From: SAR92 bacterium MED-G29
GTDB lineage: Bacteria > Pseudomonadota > Gammaproteobacteria > Pseudomonadales > Porticoccaceae
NCBI GenBank assembly: GCA_002457245.1
Contig: NTJY01000002.1
Span: 1-64,000, forward strand
Direction: 5' to 3'
Length of the DNA stretch: 64,000 nucleotides
The notes under the pieces are model-generated. The model was given only the letters and a program-made list of their open reading frames with translations, was not told the origin of the DNA and made no database searches. Shown piece by piece: positions 63,498 to 64,000 of this stretch. How positions within the stretch are numbered: the first letter of the stretch is position 1; each line of letters opens with the position of its first letter. Both the position numbers and the translations under genes were made by a program.

Positions 63498-64000
63498 CTA
63501 TTGTTGCCTGCCACTTGGCGTCATCAGTGCGGTTCGTAATAATTTAGCCTGTTTTTGAAGCCGTCTCGTATTCTCAGGCCCAGCCCGAACTAGTTGCTTT
63601 TGAAGAGGAGTCAAGGATTCCAATTTAGAGTCAAAAAATTTGAAATTAACTGAGTCCCTAGAGAGTTGAATAGGTTCAAAAATGACAGGAGTGTTCATAA
63701 TTTGGTCGAGAGCTGTAAGGATAATACCGTCCATTTGGCGTGGTCTATATCCTAGTTCTGAGAAGGCGCCTTCCAGTAGAGGCCTTGTCAGATGAAATAT
63801 TTGTGCTGCCAGGTCCATATCCAAAGACGATATTACAGACACTGTATTATCATATCGTTCATAGTTACCTGCATTTAACCAGATTGTTTGCTCATCACGG
63901 TGAGTAGAAAACTCTCCTTCGGGCGAGCTGAGAGGGAATATGTTACTGAGAATTACGCCCCTTGCAAGCCCGTCAAGGTAACTAGCTGATCGCCGAAGTA
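63498..64000 (-). CDS. DUF3014 family protein, C-terminal part (5' end beyond window)
   Basis: The frame is open from 63498 to the right window edge on the minus strand, so the internal GTG at 63842 is not the start. The visible 167 residues include NAGNYERYDNTV, FHLTRPLLEGAFSELGYR, NTPVIFEPIQLSR and the C-terminal LTPLQKQLVRAGPENTRRLQ. These match the conserved C-terminal region of DUF3014 proteins as I remember it (RYD, LLEEAY-ELGY, KQLLRMGPENxR). Full members have an N-terminal membrane helix, presumably outside the window. Function is unknown. Confidence 0.75.
   Translation of the reverse strand, partial: LRRSASYLDGLARGVILSNIFPLSSPEGEFSTHRDEQTIWLNAGNYERYDNTVSVISSLDMDLAAQIFHLTRPLLEGAFSELGYRPRQMDGIILTALDQIMNTPVIFEPIQLSRDSVNFKFFDSKLESLTPLQKQLVRAGPENTRRLQKQAKLLRTALMTPSGRQQ

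Noticed and set aside
1..64000. CRISPR arrays, insertion sequences, prophage or integrase genes
   Set aside because: No regularly spaced repeats, transposase-like or phage-like proteins were seen in reading both strands.

Overview
The window is a gene-dense chromosomal segment of a gammaproteobacterium. Gene content and order match the Pseudomonadales/Cellvibrionales side of the class. Several blocks follow the Pseudomonas aeruginosa order as I remember it: lolB-ispE-tRNA-Gln-prs-rplY-pth-ychF; hemA-prfA-prmC; smpB/ratA/bamE/fur; dksA-gluQ-...-pcnB-folK-...-panB; rplM-rpsI-petABC-sspAB-...-dolP-diaA-lpoA/rsmI; metG/apbC-dcd with the rsx genes. The DNA is moderately AT-rich by eye. Gaps are short, neighbouring genes often overlap, and TTG/GTG starts are common. 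Together with four sodium-coupled-type transporters (BCCT, SNF, two AGCS), this suggests a marine, fairly streamlined bacterium. I see no prophage, insertion sequence or CRISPR array.

Layout. 1-5.4 kb: BCCT transporter tail, thiolase, ilvC/ilvY, EamA permease. 5.4-15.5 kb: translation, nucleotide and isoprenoid housekeeping genes, one tRNA-Gln, haem and release-factor genes, MATE pump. 15.7-24.6 kb: rhlB, smpB, SNF transporter, ratA, DUF418 protein, bamE, fur, AGCS transporter, gpx, panB. 24.7-30 kb: deoxynucleoside kinase, folK, pcnB, a candidate Hfq-binding small RNA, gluQ, dksA, sfsA. 30-39 kb: M15 peptidase, two serine acetyltransferases, dgkA, a YtjB/AhpA-like membrane protein, serB, efp with its lysylating enzyme epmA, zapG, zapE. 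39-49 kb: rplM-rpsI, the bc1 complex, sspAB, thiolase, dolP, diaA, lpoA, rsmI. 49-56.8 kb: thioesterase, AGCS transporter, rnt, pyrC, argG, a PLP lyase, PhzF and VOC proteins. 56.8-64 kb: a reduced rsx operon, metG, apbC, dcd and a DUF3014 gene cut by the right edge.

Most notable are the following. (1) The rsx/rnf operon is only rsxA-D-G-E: rsxB and rsxC are absent from it. RsxA contains no cysteine at all, and RsxE keeps only one of the two that should ligate the intramembrane [2Fe-2S] cluster. The covalent-flavin motifs of RsxD and RsxG are intact. This looks like a flavin-only, iron-sulfur-free derivative of Rnf. (2) A promoter, an A-rich AAN repeat tract and a rho-independent terminator form a candidate small RNA of about 120 nt between gluQ and pcnB, where Pseudomonas carries cbrA-cbrB-crcZ. 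(3) Cytochrome b and cytochrome c1 are one open reading frame. (4) The divergent genes lpoA and rsmI start inside the same four bases, CATG.
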